From Aeromonas hydrophila subsp. hydrophila ATCC 7966 (GTDB taxonomy: Bacteria > Pseudomonadota > Gammaproteobacteria > Enterobacterales > Aeromonadaceae), in the NCBI RefSeq assembly GCF_000014805.1, contig NC_008570.1, forward strand, positions 600,501-664,500: a stretch of 64,000 bases of DNA, written 5' to 3'. Shown here piece by piece: positions 56,429-64,000 of the stretch (within the stretch, counting starts at the first letter, position 1; each line of letters begins with the position of its first letter). The position numbers and the translations under genes are program-made. The notes under the pieces are model-generated. The model was given only the letters and a program-made list of their open reading frames with translations, searched no databases and was not told the origin of the DNA.

Positions 56429-57088
56429 ATGAAGAGAGCGAAATGGAAGCCTTGGCTGGGGTTGGGCGCCCTCTTGGCCGGGGTGATCGGCTGGTACCTG
56501 TGGCCGCAAGGGGTGGCGCCCGGTCAGGCGGCAGGGGATGAGGAGCGCGCGGCGGATAGCGGCCCGCTGGCGGAGCTCACGCCGCTCGCCGCCATGCCCG
56601 CCCCCGCGCTCAAGCCGGCGCCGATCGCAGCCCCCGCCAAGCCGGATCGGCTGCGGGAAGATGGCAGCCAGCAGCTGGAGACCCCCTGGCAGGCGGCCGA
56701 GGTGGATGCGGACTTTCCGCTGGCGGAGCCCGGCGATGCGGTCGAGCAACCTCAGCCGATCGCCCTGCAGGGCAGCGATCTGGAGCGGGCCCAGGTGGGT
56801 GACAGCGTGGCCCTGCCAATGCCGGACGGCAGCACCCTGCAGGCCAGGGTGACCAAGGTTGAACTGCAGCGAGGCGGGGAGCGCAACTGGCAGGGGGAAA
56901 TTCGGGTCGACGGTGACAGCTATCCGGTCAATTTCACCGTCGGCAAGCAAGCGACTTTCGGGTTCATCGGCACGCCGCAAGGCAGTTACTCCGTCGAGAC
57001 CCTGGGAGGCAAGGGCTGGGTTTACAAGAACCCGCCACTGGATCTGGGTCATGGCGGCGATGACGCCCTGATCCCGACTCACCAATAA
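56429..57088 (+). CDS. Membrane-anchored protein with protease-prodomain-like region
   Basis: A 219-residue protein. It starts MKRAKWKPWLGLGALLAGVI, one N-terminal membrane anchor or signal, then a Pro/Ala-rich linker (residues 45-80). Residues ~120-210 (VGDSVALPMPDGSTLQARVT, GGERNWQGEIRVDG, FGFIGTPQGSYSVETLGG) resemble the propeptide found fused in front of reprolysin-like secreted metalloproteases. Here that region is a separate gene, 20 bp before a metzincin protease gene that lacks one. A role as inhibitor or folding partner of the protease is inferred. The start at 56429 is the first ATG giving this N-terminus. Confidence 0.7.
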   Translation: MKRAKWKPWLGLGALLAGVIGWYLWPQGVAPGQAAGDEERAADSGPLAELTPLAAMPAPALKPAPIAAPAKPDRLREDGSQQLETPWQAAEVDADFPLAEPGDAVEQPQPIALQGSDLERAQVGDSVALPMPDGSTLQARVTKVELQRGGERNWQGEIRVDGDSYPVNFTVGKQATFGFIGTPQGSYSVETLGGKGWVYKNPPLDLGHGGDDALIPTHQ

Positions 57089-57108
57089 CAACAGAAAAGG
57101 AAGATCAC

Positions 57109-58452
57109 ATGCAGAAAACCACCTTGGGGATCATGATTGCGGGATTGCTCGGGGCGACCCCGGTGCTGGCGGAAACCATCGACCTGATGGTGCTGCACAG
57201 TCCGGGGCTGGCGGCCCGCTATCAAGGGGACGCCCAGACCCGGATCCAGCACATGATCAACGTCACCAACCAGATCTATGCCGCCAGCGGCCTGGATCTG
57301 ACGGTGCGGGCCGTGCACGACCAGCAGGTCAATTACCCGGATGGCGGCACCGACAAATCCGCGCTCAACGCGGTGACCTACCAGCAGGATCCGGCTTTCA
57401 AGCAGGTACCGACCCTGCGCACCCGTTATGGCGCCGACATGGTGGTGCTGATGCGCCCCCAGACCGGTGACCACGGCAGCTGCGGGCTGGCCTGGGTTGG
57501 CGGTTCCGCGACCTATACCGATGGCAGCAAGGCGTATGCCGACGGGGATGTCTCCCAGGATGCCGGCAGCATGTTCAGCCATGTCACGGCCACCGGCTGT
57601 GGCGACGTGGTGCTGGCGCACGAGCTGGGCCACAACATGGGGCTCAACCACTCCCGCCTGCAAGATGGCACGGGGGGCACTTATCACTATGCGTTGGGGC
57701 ACGGGGTGCGGGGTTCCTTCGCTACCGTGATGGCTTATCCCTCCAGCTTCGGGGTCTACAGCCACGAGTACAAGTTCTCCAGCCCTGACCTGATCTGCAA
57801 GGGGCAGCCGTGCGGCGTGGATTACCGGGATCAGGCCAACGGAGCCGATGCGGTGCGGGCGCTGAGGGTGACGACGCCGCAGATCGCCGCCTTCTATCCC
57901 ACCATGGTGACGGAAGCGCTGCCGGATCTGGGCGAGCTGGAGCGCTCCCTCGAGACCCGGCGCCAGGACTTGGCGGCGGCTCAGGAGCACTACAGCCAGC
58001 AGGTGGCGGCCAGAACCGCCCTGCAGGATCGCCAGCAGACGCTCAAGGGCAATTTTGATCGCTACCAGCGCGAGCTGAGCCAGCTGAACCAGCGCAACCG
58101 CCAGACGGTGCAGGAGATCAACCGGCTGGTGCGCGAGCACAACAGCTACAACGGCAGCTACGGCCCGGAAGAGTATCGCCGGATCCGCGCCATCCAGGCG
58201 AGCCTGAGCGCCCGCATCGATCAGCTGCACGATGAGAACAACGCCATCATTCGCCAATCCAACGAGATCAGCCAGCGCTACCAGGCCGAGGTGAACGAGT
58301 ACAACGGCAGCTGGGATCGCTACAACCAGCTGGTGGCGGCGGTGAAGAGTGCCGACGGCAAGGTGGACGAGGCGCGCCGCGAGCTGGAGCTGGCCGAGCA
58401 CAGGTATCAGCTGGCGCTGGCCCGCCAGCCGGCCGAGACGCAGCCGGCCTGA
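57109..58452 (+). CDS. Secreted metzincin metalloprotease with C-terminal coiled coil
   Basis: A 447-residue precursor. The signal peptide ends near residue 21 (ATPVLA). The catalytic domain (about 22-265) has the metzincin zinc motif HELGHNMGLNH (residues 171-181) and the Met-turn VMAY (Met208), as in M12/reprolysin-like and peptidyl-Asp endopeptidases. Cysteines in GDHGSCGLAW and TATGCGD could form disulfides. Residues ~275-440 are strongly coiled coil (QQTLKGNFDRYQRELSQLNQ). No prodomain is present between signal peptide and catalytic domain; the upstream gene may supply it. It is a likely T2SS substrate. Confidence 0.85.
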   Translation: MQKTTLGIMIAGLLGATPVLAETIDLMVLHSPGLAARYQGDAQTRIQHMINVTNQIYAASGLDLTVRAVHDQQVNYPDGGTDKSALNAVTYQQDPAFKQVPTLRTRYGADMVVLMRPQTGDHGSCGLAWVGGSATYTDGSKAYADGDVSQDAGSMFSHVTATGCGDVVLAHELGHNMGLNHSRLQDGTGGTYHYALGHGVRGSFATVMAYPSSFGVYSHEYKFSSPDLICKGQPCGVDYRDQANGADAVRALRVTTPQIAAFYPTMVTEALPDLGELERSLETRRQDLAAAQEHYSQQVAARTALQDRQQTLKGNFDRYQRELSQLNQRNRQTVQEINRLVREHNSYNGSYGPEEYRRIRAIQASLSARIDQLHDENNAIIRQSNEISQRYQAEVNEYNGSWDRYNQLVAAVKSADGKVDEARRELELAEHRYQLALARQPAETQPA

Positions 58453-58455
58453 TGC

Positions 58456-58538
58456 AACAAGGGCGCCCCGCAACAGGCGGGGCGCCCTTGTTGTCTGTCA
58501 GAGGAGCCGACCGGGCAAGCCCGGCCGGCTCTTTTTTT
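58456..58538 (+). terminator. Two stacked terminators after the protease gene
   Basis: A perfect 16-bp stem (58456-58471 with 58477-58492) is followed by a second 12-bp stem with one mismatch (58504-58515 with 58520-58531) and a run of seven T. Confidence 0.85.
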
Positions 58539-58558
58539 GCTGGCTGGCGTCAGTCAGC

Positions 58559-61500
58559 CTATTTGGCTGCGGGTTTCGCATTCGTGGTCAACTGGGCGAG
58601 GGCGGCCTGCACCGCGGCTGCCAGCTGGGGATCGCGTCCCGCCAGCATGTCGGCCGGGGTCAGCACCACCTGCACGTCGGGGATCAGCTCCTGGTTCTCG
58701 TACAGGGTGCCGTCGGGGTTGCGCAGTCCCAGGGTCGGGATGCCGTAGGCAAGGCCCGGGATCAGCCTGGAGGTGTGGGCGTACACCATGGTGCCGGTGC
58801 CCGGCACCGGCTCACCGACGATGGGGCCCACCTTGAGGGTGCGGTAGTACTGGGGAAAGGCCGAGCCTTCCGAGTAGCTGCCCGCATTGACCAGCACCAC
58901 CGAGGGCTTGGTCCACTGGCGGGTGGCGGCATCCGTCTCCCCCTTGCCAAGGCGTGGCCAGCTGCGGGCCATGCCCTGGGCGCTGCCGCTGCCGGTCAGG
59001 AACTCCACCAGGGTGTTGGCCAGATAACCCCCCTTGTTGAAGCGCACGTCGACGATCAGCGCCTCGCGGTTGCGCTGGCGACCGAGGGCGTCGGCCACCA
59101 CCTCCTCATAGACGGCGCTGCTCATCTCCGGCAGATAGACATAGCCGACCCGCCCCTGACTCAACTGCTCCACCTGGCTGCGGCGCTTGGCGATCCAGCC
59201 GTCGAGCTGCAACTGATATTCCTGCTGCAGGTCGATGGCGGTGACCTCCAGCTGGCTGGGCTCCTTGGCCCCCTTGGGCAGCACAGTGAGCGCCAGCCGC
59301 TGGCCGGCCTGGTGGTTGAGCAGGGCATCCAGCTCGTTGAGGCTGTGCAGCTCGGTGCCGTTGACGGCCAGCAGGCGGGCGCCCGGCGCGAGATCCGTCT
59401 CCTGCTCCAGCGGGCCGCCGGCCAGCAGGGCGTCGAGCTCGACCGCTCCCTGCCGCTCGCGCCAGTAACCACCGAGGCTGGCGGTCTCGTCCGGCATGCG
59501 CAGGGAGGGGGCCGGGCCGCTGCCCCAGGTGTGGGAGACATTGAGCTCGCCGGCCAGCTCCGCCAGCAGGTTGCCGAAGTCACGATCGTTGCTGATGCCG
59601 GGCAGCAGGCGGCGATAGGCGGCCACATAGCCGTCCCAGTCCACCCCGTTCATGTCGGCCCGGTAGAACTCGTCCCGGGTGAGGCGGGTGATCTGGTCGA
59701 AGGCTGCGCTCATCCGATCCTGCCAGCTGGCGGTGATCAGCAGATTGAAGGGGTGGCTGCTGGCCTCGCCGGAGCGGGTATCGATGAGGGCGATTTCCCC
59801 CTCCCGCACCAGGGTGGCGAGGCTGGCATCCTGGTTGAGGCTGGCCAGTGCCGGCCCCGGCTGCTCGGCAAACAGCAGCTTGGTTTCCCCCTTGCGCAGA
59901 TCCTGGGCGTAGCCCTTGATCTCGCTCTCGCCGTTGGCGTCCATCACCTCCACCAGATAGATCAGATGATCGTCGACGATGCGACTGGCGAGGATGGGGC
60001 CCTCTGGCTGTAGCTGGATCGCCTCCCGGTGTGCCAGGCGGTCAGCTTCGAAGCCGTAACCGGCCTTGGGCGGCGCCTGTTCGGCGATGAAGTCGCTCTT
60101 GGCGGCGCGACTGCTGTAGAGACCGAGCAGGCTGCCACCGAGGGGCTCGCCATCGGCACCCAGTACCCCGTACTTGGTGGATTGCCAGTAGAGGATGCCG
60201 CCGTCCTGACTCCAGGCAGGCTCGCCATCCCGATAGCCGTTGAGGCTGACGTTGACCGGCTTGGCCTTGGCATCCCGGGTATCGATGACGGCGATCTCCT
60301 GCTGGGCGGAGTCGGGCTGGATGGTCAGCGCCAGGTGGCGTGAATCGGGGGCAAAGGCCAGCTCCACCGCGTGACGGGAGGGGTTGAACTCGGCCGCGAC
60401 CAGCTGGCGCTGCTTGCCGCTGGCCAGATCCAGCAGATGGACGGCCTGGCCATCCACCACGAAGGCGAGCTGTTTGCCGTCGGGGGAGAGGGTCGGCACG
60501 CTGATGGCGGCGCCCGGAATGGCCAGCAGTTTCTCCTCGGTCAGGGGGCCGGGGTCGCTGAACAGCTTGTCCGGCTGCCCCTTCTTGAGGCGGTACAGCG
60601 CTGCCGGCCCCTCCTGTTCGGAGAGGTAGATGAGCTCCTGCTCTTTATCCAGATAGCGCGGCGCCGACTGCTCGCTGGGATGGCGGGTGAGCTGGCGTAC
60701 CCGCTCGCGCCGGGTATCGACCGCATAGAGATCCCCCTGGCTGACCAGGATCACCTCTTCTCCGTCCTGGCGGGCGATGGCCTCGTCGATGGGGCCGGGC
60801 TGCCAGCTCTGCTCGGCCGGCACCTTGGCGAACAGCGGCTGGATGACGAGCTTGCGCGGGGTGTCGCTGCCGGCATCGAGGCGGTAGAGCTCCCCCTGCC
60901 AGGACCAGACCAGATCCCCCTGGCGGGAGGCACTGAGGCCGCGCACCGGGTGGCCCTTGAAGTGGGTTAGCTGGCGATCCTGGCCGCTGGCCAGATCCCG
61001 TTGCCAGACGTTGAAATCACCGCTGCGCTCGCTCAGGTAGTAGAGTTGCTTGCCCTGCTCATCCCAGACCGGATCGCTGGCGGCCACCCTGTCTTCGGTC
61101 AGCTGGCGATGCTGTTTACCATCGAACAGCCACAGACGGGAGACGGCAAACGAGTGCTGGTGCTTGCGAAACGGCTGATCCATGCCCGGCATCTGGTAGG
61201 CCAGCTGGCTGCCGTGGGGGCGGGCCAGGGTGGCGGGCAGGGGCTGGGCCGGGGTCAGCGGGCCGCCGGCAACCGGCGTCCAGTAGAGGTTGCCGGCCTG
61301 GTAGCCTTCCGCCACGAAGTGATCGGCGTCGGGGTCGGTCAGGCGCTGGCTGCTCAGCAGCAACTGCTTGCCGTCGGCGCTGAAGGCCTGGGGCAGATCG
61401 GGGCGCGAATCGCGGGTCAGCCGCACCATCTCGCCGCCGTGGCTCGGCACCACGAACACGTCTTCGTTGCCGTAGAGGTTGGCGGCAAAGGCTATGAGTT

Positions 61501-61720
61501 TGCCATCCGGCGACCAGAGCGGGCGCTGGCTCAGGTAGTTGCCGTCGGTGAGGGGCACAGCGGGGCCGCCATCCCCCGCGCTCAGGTAGACGCGGCCCTG
61601 CCAGGTGAAGGCAAGCTGCTTGCCGTCGGGGGAGAGGGCGGGCTCGCGCAGCCAGAGCGGCTCGGCCGCCTGCAGGGAGGAGCAGAGCAGCAGGAGCAGC
61701 AGGGAGAGTCGGTATCGCAT
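58559..61720 (-). CDS. Tricorn-like S41 peptidase with beta-propeller
   Basis: A 1053-residue secreted or periplasmic protein. The signal peptide is MRYRLSLLLLLLCSSLQA (cleavage near residue 19). Residues ~20-600 carry repeated SPDGKQLAF-type propeller blades (tricorn/WD40-like); after these come a PDZ-like domain and a C-terminal S41 serine peptidase domain with NAGSYSEGSAFPQYYR around residue 950 and VSHTWGSGPAPS upstream as candidate His region. Tricorn proteins degrade peptides delivered by other proteases. It stands alone between two convergent/divergent genes. Confidence 0.85.
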   Translation of the reverse strand: MRYRLSLLLLLLCSSLQAAEPLWLREPALSPDGKQLAFTWQGRVYLSAGDGGPAVPLTDGNYLSQRPLWSPDGKLIAFAANLYGNEDVFVVPSHGGEMVRLTRDSRPDLPQAFSADGKQLLLSSQRLTDPDADHFVAEGYQAGNLYWTPVAGGPLTPAQPLPATLARPHGSQLAYQMPGMDQPFRKHQHSFAVSRLWLFDGKQHRQLTEDRVAASDPVWDEQGKQLYYLSERSGDFNVWQRDLASGQDRQLTHFKGHPVRGLSASRQGDLVWSWQGELYRLDAGSDTPRKLVIQPLFAKVPAEQSWQPGPIDEAIARQDGEEVILVSQGDLYAVDTRRERVRQLTRHPSEQSAPRYLDKEQELIYLSEQEGPAALYRLKKGQPDKLFSDPGPLTEEKLLAIPGAAISVPTLSPDGKQLAFVVDGQAVHLLDLASGKQRQLVAAEFNPSRHAVELAFAPDSRHLALTIQPDSAQQEIAVIDTRDAKAKPVNVSLNGYRDGEPAWSQDGGILYWQSTKYGVLGADGEPLGGSLLGLYSSRAAKSDFIAEQAPPKAGYGFEADRLAHREAIQLQPEGPILASRIVDDHLIYLVEVMDANGESEIKGYAQDLRKGETKLLFAEQPGPALASLNQDASLATLVREGEIALIDTRSGEASSHPFNLLITASWQDRMSAAFDQITRLTRDEFYRADMNGVDWDGYVAAYRRLLPGISNDRDFGNLLAELAGELNVSHTWGSGPAPSLRMPDETASLGGYWRERQGAVELDALLAGGPLEQETDLAPGARLLAVNGTELHSLNELDALLNHQAGQRLALTVLPKGAKEPSQLEVTAIDLQQEYQLQLDGWIAKRRSQVEQLSQGRVGYVYLPEMSSAVYEEVVADALGRQRNREALIVDVRFNKGGYLANTLVEFLTGSGSAQGMARSWPRLGKGETDAATRQWTKPSVVLVNAGSYSEGSAFPQYYRTLKVGPIVGEPVPGTGTMVYAHTSRLIPGLAYGIPTLGLRNPDGTLYENQELIPDVQVVLTPADMLAGRDPQLAAAVQAALAQLTTNAKPAAK

Positions 61721-61979
61721 CGTGAGGTTCCTGAGAGGTGAAAAGCGCCTTATCTTCCCCCAATGTCCCGCCCGGGACTATCCCGAGATAGGGGGTTATC
61801 CCGTTGTTTTGGCAGTTAATTGTAACAATCTATAAAAGATGGCGCGGGATATGTTTCTCTGGATATATTGAGTATTGATGGCGATCCAATATGATGGCGC
61901 TCGCCCGCCACACGAGGCGGTGCAGTTCAGATGATTTGGTAACAGAAAAGCCCTTACCAGAGGCTTGCCGAGGGATGGA

Positions 61980-62456
61980 ATGAGAGCCGTATTACTGTGT
62001 TTGCTGGGGCTGTGGCCCGCATTGAGTTTTGCCACCCTGTCCGCCGATATGGTGGTGGTGAAGAAATCGAGTTATAGCCTGACCCTGATGAAGGATGGCA
62101 AGGAGGTCAAACGCTACTGGATAGCTCTGGGTCCGGCTCCCAAGGGGCACAAGCAGCGGGAAGGGGATCAGCGCACGCCGGAAGGCCGTTACATCCTCGA
62201 CTACAAGAAGACCAACTCCAACTATTACAAGGCCATCCACATCAACTACCCGAATCTGGACGACATCAAGGCGGCCAACGAGATGGGTGTGCGACCGGGC
62301 GGCATGATCATGATCCACGGTCAGCGCAACAGCATAGGCAACACCCGCCTGCAGCCGTCCAACTGGACCAATGGCTGCATCGCCATGCTCAACAAGGATC
62401 TGGACGAAGTGTGGAACGCCATCGAACCCGGCACCCCCATCGTCATTCAGCCCTGA
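61980..62456 (+). CDS. L,D-transpeptidase of the YafK/YkuD type
   Basis: A 158-residue precursor with a signal peptide (MRAVLLCLLGLWPALSFA). The YkuD domain has KSSYSLTLMKDGKEVKRY, the HGQRN motif (His113) and the catalytic NWTNGCIAM (Cys133). Such enzymes form or remove peptidoglycan-linked crosslinks; YafK in E. coli releases Lpp from peptidoglycan, which is a possible role here. ATG at 61980 is preferred to a TTG at 61965. An intrinsic terminator follows. Confidence 0.9.
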   Translation: MRAVLLCLLGLWPALSFATLSADMVVVKKSSYSLTLMKDGKEVKRYWIALGPAPKGHKQREGDQRTPEGRYILDYKKTNSNYYKAIHINYPNLDDIKAANEMGVRPGGMIMIHGQRNSIGNTRLQPSNWTNGCIAMLNKDLDEVWNAIEPGTPIVIQP

Positions 62457-62468
62457 CTCTCTGCAGCG

Positions 62469-62497
62469 CGCCACCTCCGGGTGGCGTTCTGTTTTTT
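62469..62497 (+). terminator. Terminator after the L,D-transpeptidase gene
   Basis: A 7-bp stem (62469-62475 with 62480-62486) followed within five bases by six T. Confidence 0.7.
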
Positions 62498-62604
62498 GGG
62501 CCCTCTGTTCTGCTCTATCTTCTCTTTACCCGCAGCCTCTTGGTATCCGTCCCCGTGCTGTGCTAGTTTTTCCGGCTCGCCGTGGACGCAACAAGGATGA
62601 TCCC

Positions 62605-63324
62605 ATGCCATCAGCAACCTGCTCCCGGCCCGTCGGGGCCGAGAGTACCCGCGCGCTCTGGTGGCGCGCCTCCATCGATATTCTGCCGCTCTCCGTCTCG
62701 GTGATCCCCTGGGGGATCCTGTGCGGTGCCCTGGCGCTGCAGGTGGGGCTGAGCCCGCTGCAGGCCCAGCTGATGTCGCTGCTGGTCTATGCCGGCGCCG
62801 CCCAGCTCTCGGCCACCACCCTGTTCGGGGCGGGTACGCCGCTGCTGCCCATCATGGGCTCCACCTTCGTCATCACCTCCCAGCACCTGCTCTACGGCTT
62901 CACCTTTCGCCGCGACGTGCTGCCGCTCTCCCTGCGCTGGCGCGCCAGTCTGGCCTTCTTTCTGACCGACGAGATGTTCGCGGTGGCGCTCAAAGACCGG
63001 GAGCGCAGCGGCCGCTTCGACCCGGCCTATGCGCTCATCGCCGGCTTCGTCTTCTATCTGTTCTGGAATGCGGCGACCCTGCTCGGCATCGCCGCCGGCC
63101 AGTACATCGACGGGCTGGATCAGATGGGGCTGGACTTCGCCATCGCCGCCACCTTCATCGCCATGACCATTCCCGCCATGAAGAACCTGCCCATGGTGGC
63201 GGCCACCCTGGTGAGCGGTGCCATGGCGCTGCTCACCAAGCCGCTGCTGGCGGAGGTCTACATCATCATCTCGGCGCTCTCCGGCATGCTGGTGGGTTAT
63301 GTGCTGCACCGGATGAGGAGGTAA
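62605..63324 (+). CDS. azlC: Branched-chain amino-acid exporter, large subunit (AzlC)
   Basis: A 239-residue inner-membrane protein of the LIV-E/AzlC family. It shows WWRASIDILPLSVSVIPWGI, the signature VYAGAAQLSATTLFGAGTPL and HLLYGFTFR, with about 5-7 membrane segments. With AzlD it exports branched-chain or related amino acids. ATG at 62605 is chosen; the frame is open upstream into the transpeptidase gene without family match. azlD starts 2 bp after its stop. Confidence 0.92.
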   Translation: MPSATCSRPVGAESTRALWWRASIDILPLSVSVIPWGILCGALALQVGLSPLQAQLMSLLVYAGAAQLSATTLFGAGTPLLPIMGSTFVITSQHLLYGFTFRRDVLPLSLRWRASLAFFLTDEMFAVALKDRERSGRFDPAYALIAGFVFYLFWNAATLLGIAAGQYIDGLDQMGLDFAIAATFIAMTIPAMKNLPMVAATLVSGAMALLTKPLLAEVYIIISALSGMLVGYVLHRMRR

Positions 63325-63326
63325 TC

Positions 63327-63668
63327 ATGAGCTGGCTGATGATAGGCCTGCTGGCCCTGATCACCTTCTTCAACCGCTTCGCCTTCTTCTCGCGGCTGAC
63401 CCGCTATCAGCCGGGTGCCGAGATGGGGGCCTTCCTCAGCTTCTCGGCCCAGTCGGTGCTGACCGCCATCTGGCTGCCCATCGTCTTCAGCTACCAGCCT
63501 GGCATTGGGCTGAGCTGGGATCCGGACTACCTGGTCGCCACCCTGCTGGTGACGGTACTGACCTTGCTGCGGCTGCCGACCCTGCTGGTGGTGGTGGTCG
63601 GCATGGGGGGCTTCTTCCTGCTGCGCTGGCAGGGAGGCGTGGCCCAGTTGCTGCCCTGGTTGGGCTAG
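63327..63668 (+). CDS. azlD: Branched-chain amino-acid exporter, small subunit (AzlD)
   Basis: A 113-residue protein with four membrane segments, the usual partner of AzlC. It starts MSWLMIGLLALITFFNRFAF and has PTLLVVVVGMGGFFLLRW near the end. GAGGAGGTAATC precedes the ATG, within the end of azlC. Confidence 0.9.
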   Translation: MSWLMIGLLALITFFNRFAFFSRLTRYQPGAEMGAFLSFSAQSVLTAIWLPIVFSYQPGIGLSWDPDYLVATLLVTVLTLLRLPTLLVVVVGMGGFFLLRWQGGVAQLLPWLG

Positions 63669-63784
63669 GCCCGTGATCTTGCATGGCGGATGTCTTCATT
63701 GGATATCCGCCATGTTGTGAATGTCACTTCAAAAAACACCTCTCAAGTGTGAGGATTTAGCTCCCATCCGTCGAGGAGCGAGCC

Positions 63785-64000
63785 ATGTCCTTCACCGAAA
63801 CCTGTCAGCGCATCGTGCGCGATCCCCTGCTGTCACCGGCCCAGAAGAGCCATGCCCTGGCGCTGGCCGCCGAAAATGCGCTGCCCTATCCCGAGCTGCC
63901 CGCCGAGGTGAGCGAGGCGATGGCCAAGGGCTTTGTCTGCGACATGTTCGAGGGGCACGCCCCCTACAAGCCGCGCTATGTGCTGCCGGATTACGAGAAG
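63785..64000 (+). CDS. yjjI: YjjI-family glycyl radical enzyme, N-terminal part
   Basis: Only the first 72 residues are in the window. They match the N-terminus of E. coli YjjI, a glycyl-radical-enzyme-like protein (DUF3029): CQRIVRDPLLSPAQKSHAL, then CDMFEGHAPYKPRYVLPDY. The radical glycine and any activase gene (yjjW) lie beyond the edge. The substrate is unknown. AGGAGCGAGCC precedes the ATG at 63785. Confidence 0.88.
   Translation, partial: MSFTETCQRIVRDPLLSPAQKSHALALAAENALPYPELPAEVSEAMAKGFVCDMFEGHAPYKPRYVLPDYEK

Noticed and set aside
1..64000. CRISPR arrays, tRNA/rRNA genes, insertion sequences, prophage genes
   Set aside because: No regular repeat-spacer arrays, cloverleaf-like clusters, transposase motifs or phage structural genes were seen on reading.

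Overview
The window looks like a chromosomal segment of an Aeromonas species (A. hydrophila group). It is GC-rich, it carries the exeC-N type II secretion operon in the Aeromonas order, and it has gammaproteobacterial housekeeping blocks (hslO/hslR, metJ-metBL, argE/argCBFGH, cysTWA, nudE/cysQ, yjjI). This assignment rests on gene content and protein resemblance read by eye; no database search was run. I saw no rRNA, tRNA, CRISPR array, insertion sequence or prophage.

Layout. 1-2146: 5' part of pckA, then hslO (Hsp33) and hslR (Hsp15), all on the minus strand. 2337-14031: the T2SS operon exeC-D-E-F-G-H-I-J-K-L-M-N, encoding secretin, ATPase, inner-membrane platform and pseudopilins. 14092-20426: a LuxR-type regulator divergent from tyrS, then yrfG, nudE, cysQ and a serine/threonine transporter. 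20447-25870: csaA, an AraC regulator, metJ, and metB-metL behind a row of Met boxes. 25871-30468: a 0.5 kb structured gap, then ppc and argE on the minus strand. 30737-36369: argCBFGH. 36490-37817: a small AT-rich accessory operon with an ImmA/IrrE-type metallopeptidase and a membrane coiled-coil protein. 37945-41199: minus-strand small and membrane protein genes and a sugar O-acetyltransferase. 41409-47268: a sulfate uptake cluster (sbp, an alpha/beta hydrolase, cysT, cysW, cysA, cysB-like regulator). 47341-58452: secretome and sensing genes (GbpA-like chitin LPMO, chemoreceptor, M3 peptidase, periplasmic binding protein, putative glycoside hydrolase, and a two-gene metalloprotease unit). 58559-64000: a tricorn-like peptidase, an L,D-transpeptidase, azlCD and the start of yjjI.

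How the parts fit. The T2SS machine and several signal-peptide enzymes (LPMO, metzincin protease, glycoside hydrolase) are a plausible exporter and candidate cargo. The met, arg, cys, ppc and pckA loci are central metabolism and amino-acid synthesis.

Most unusual signals. (1) At four junctions of the exe operon (G/H, I/J, J/K, M/N) there is a diverged partial tandem duplication of a gene end, three of them as tiny ORFs that overlap the next start codon. (2) A secreted metzincin protease seems to have its prodomain-like region encoded by a separate upstream membrane-anchored gene. (3) There is an AT-rich two-gene island of a HEXXH peptidase and a membrane coiled-coil protein.
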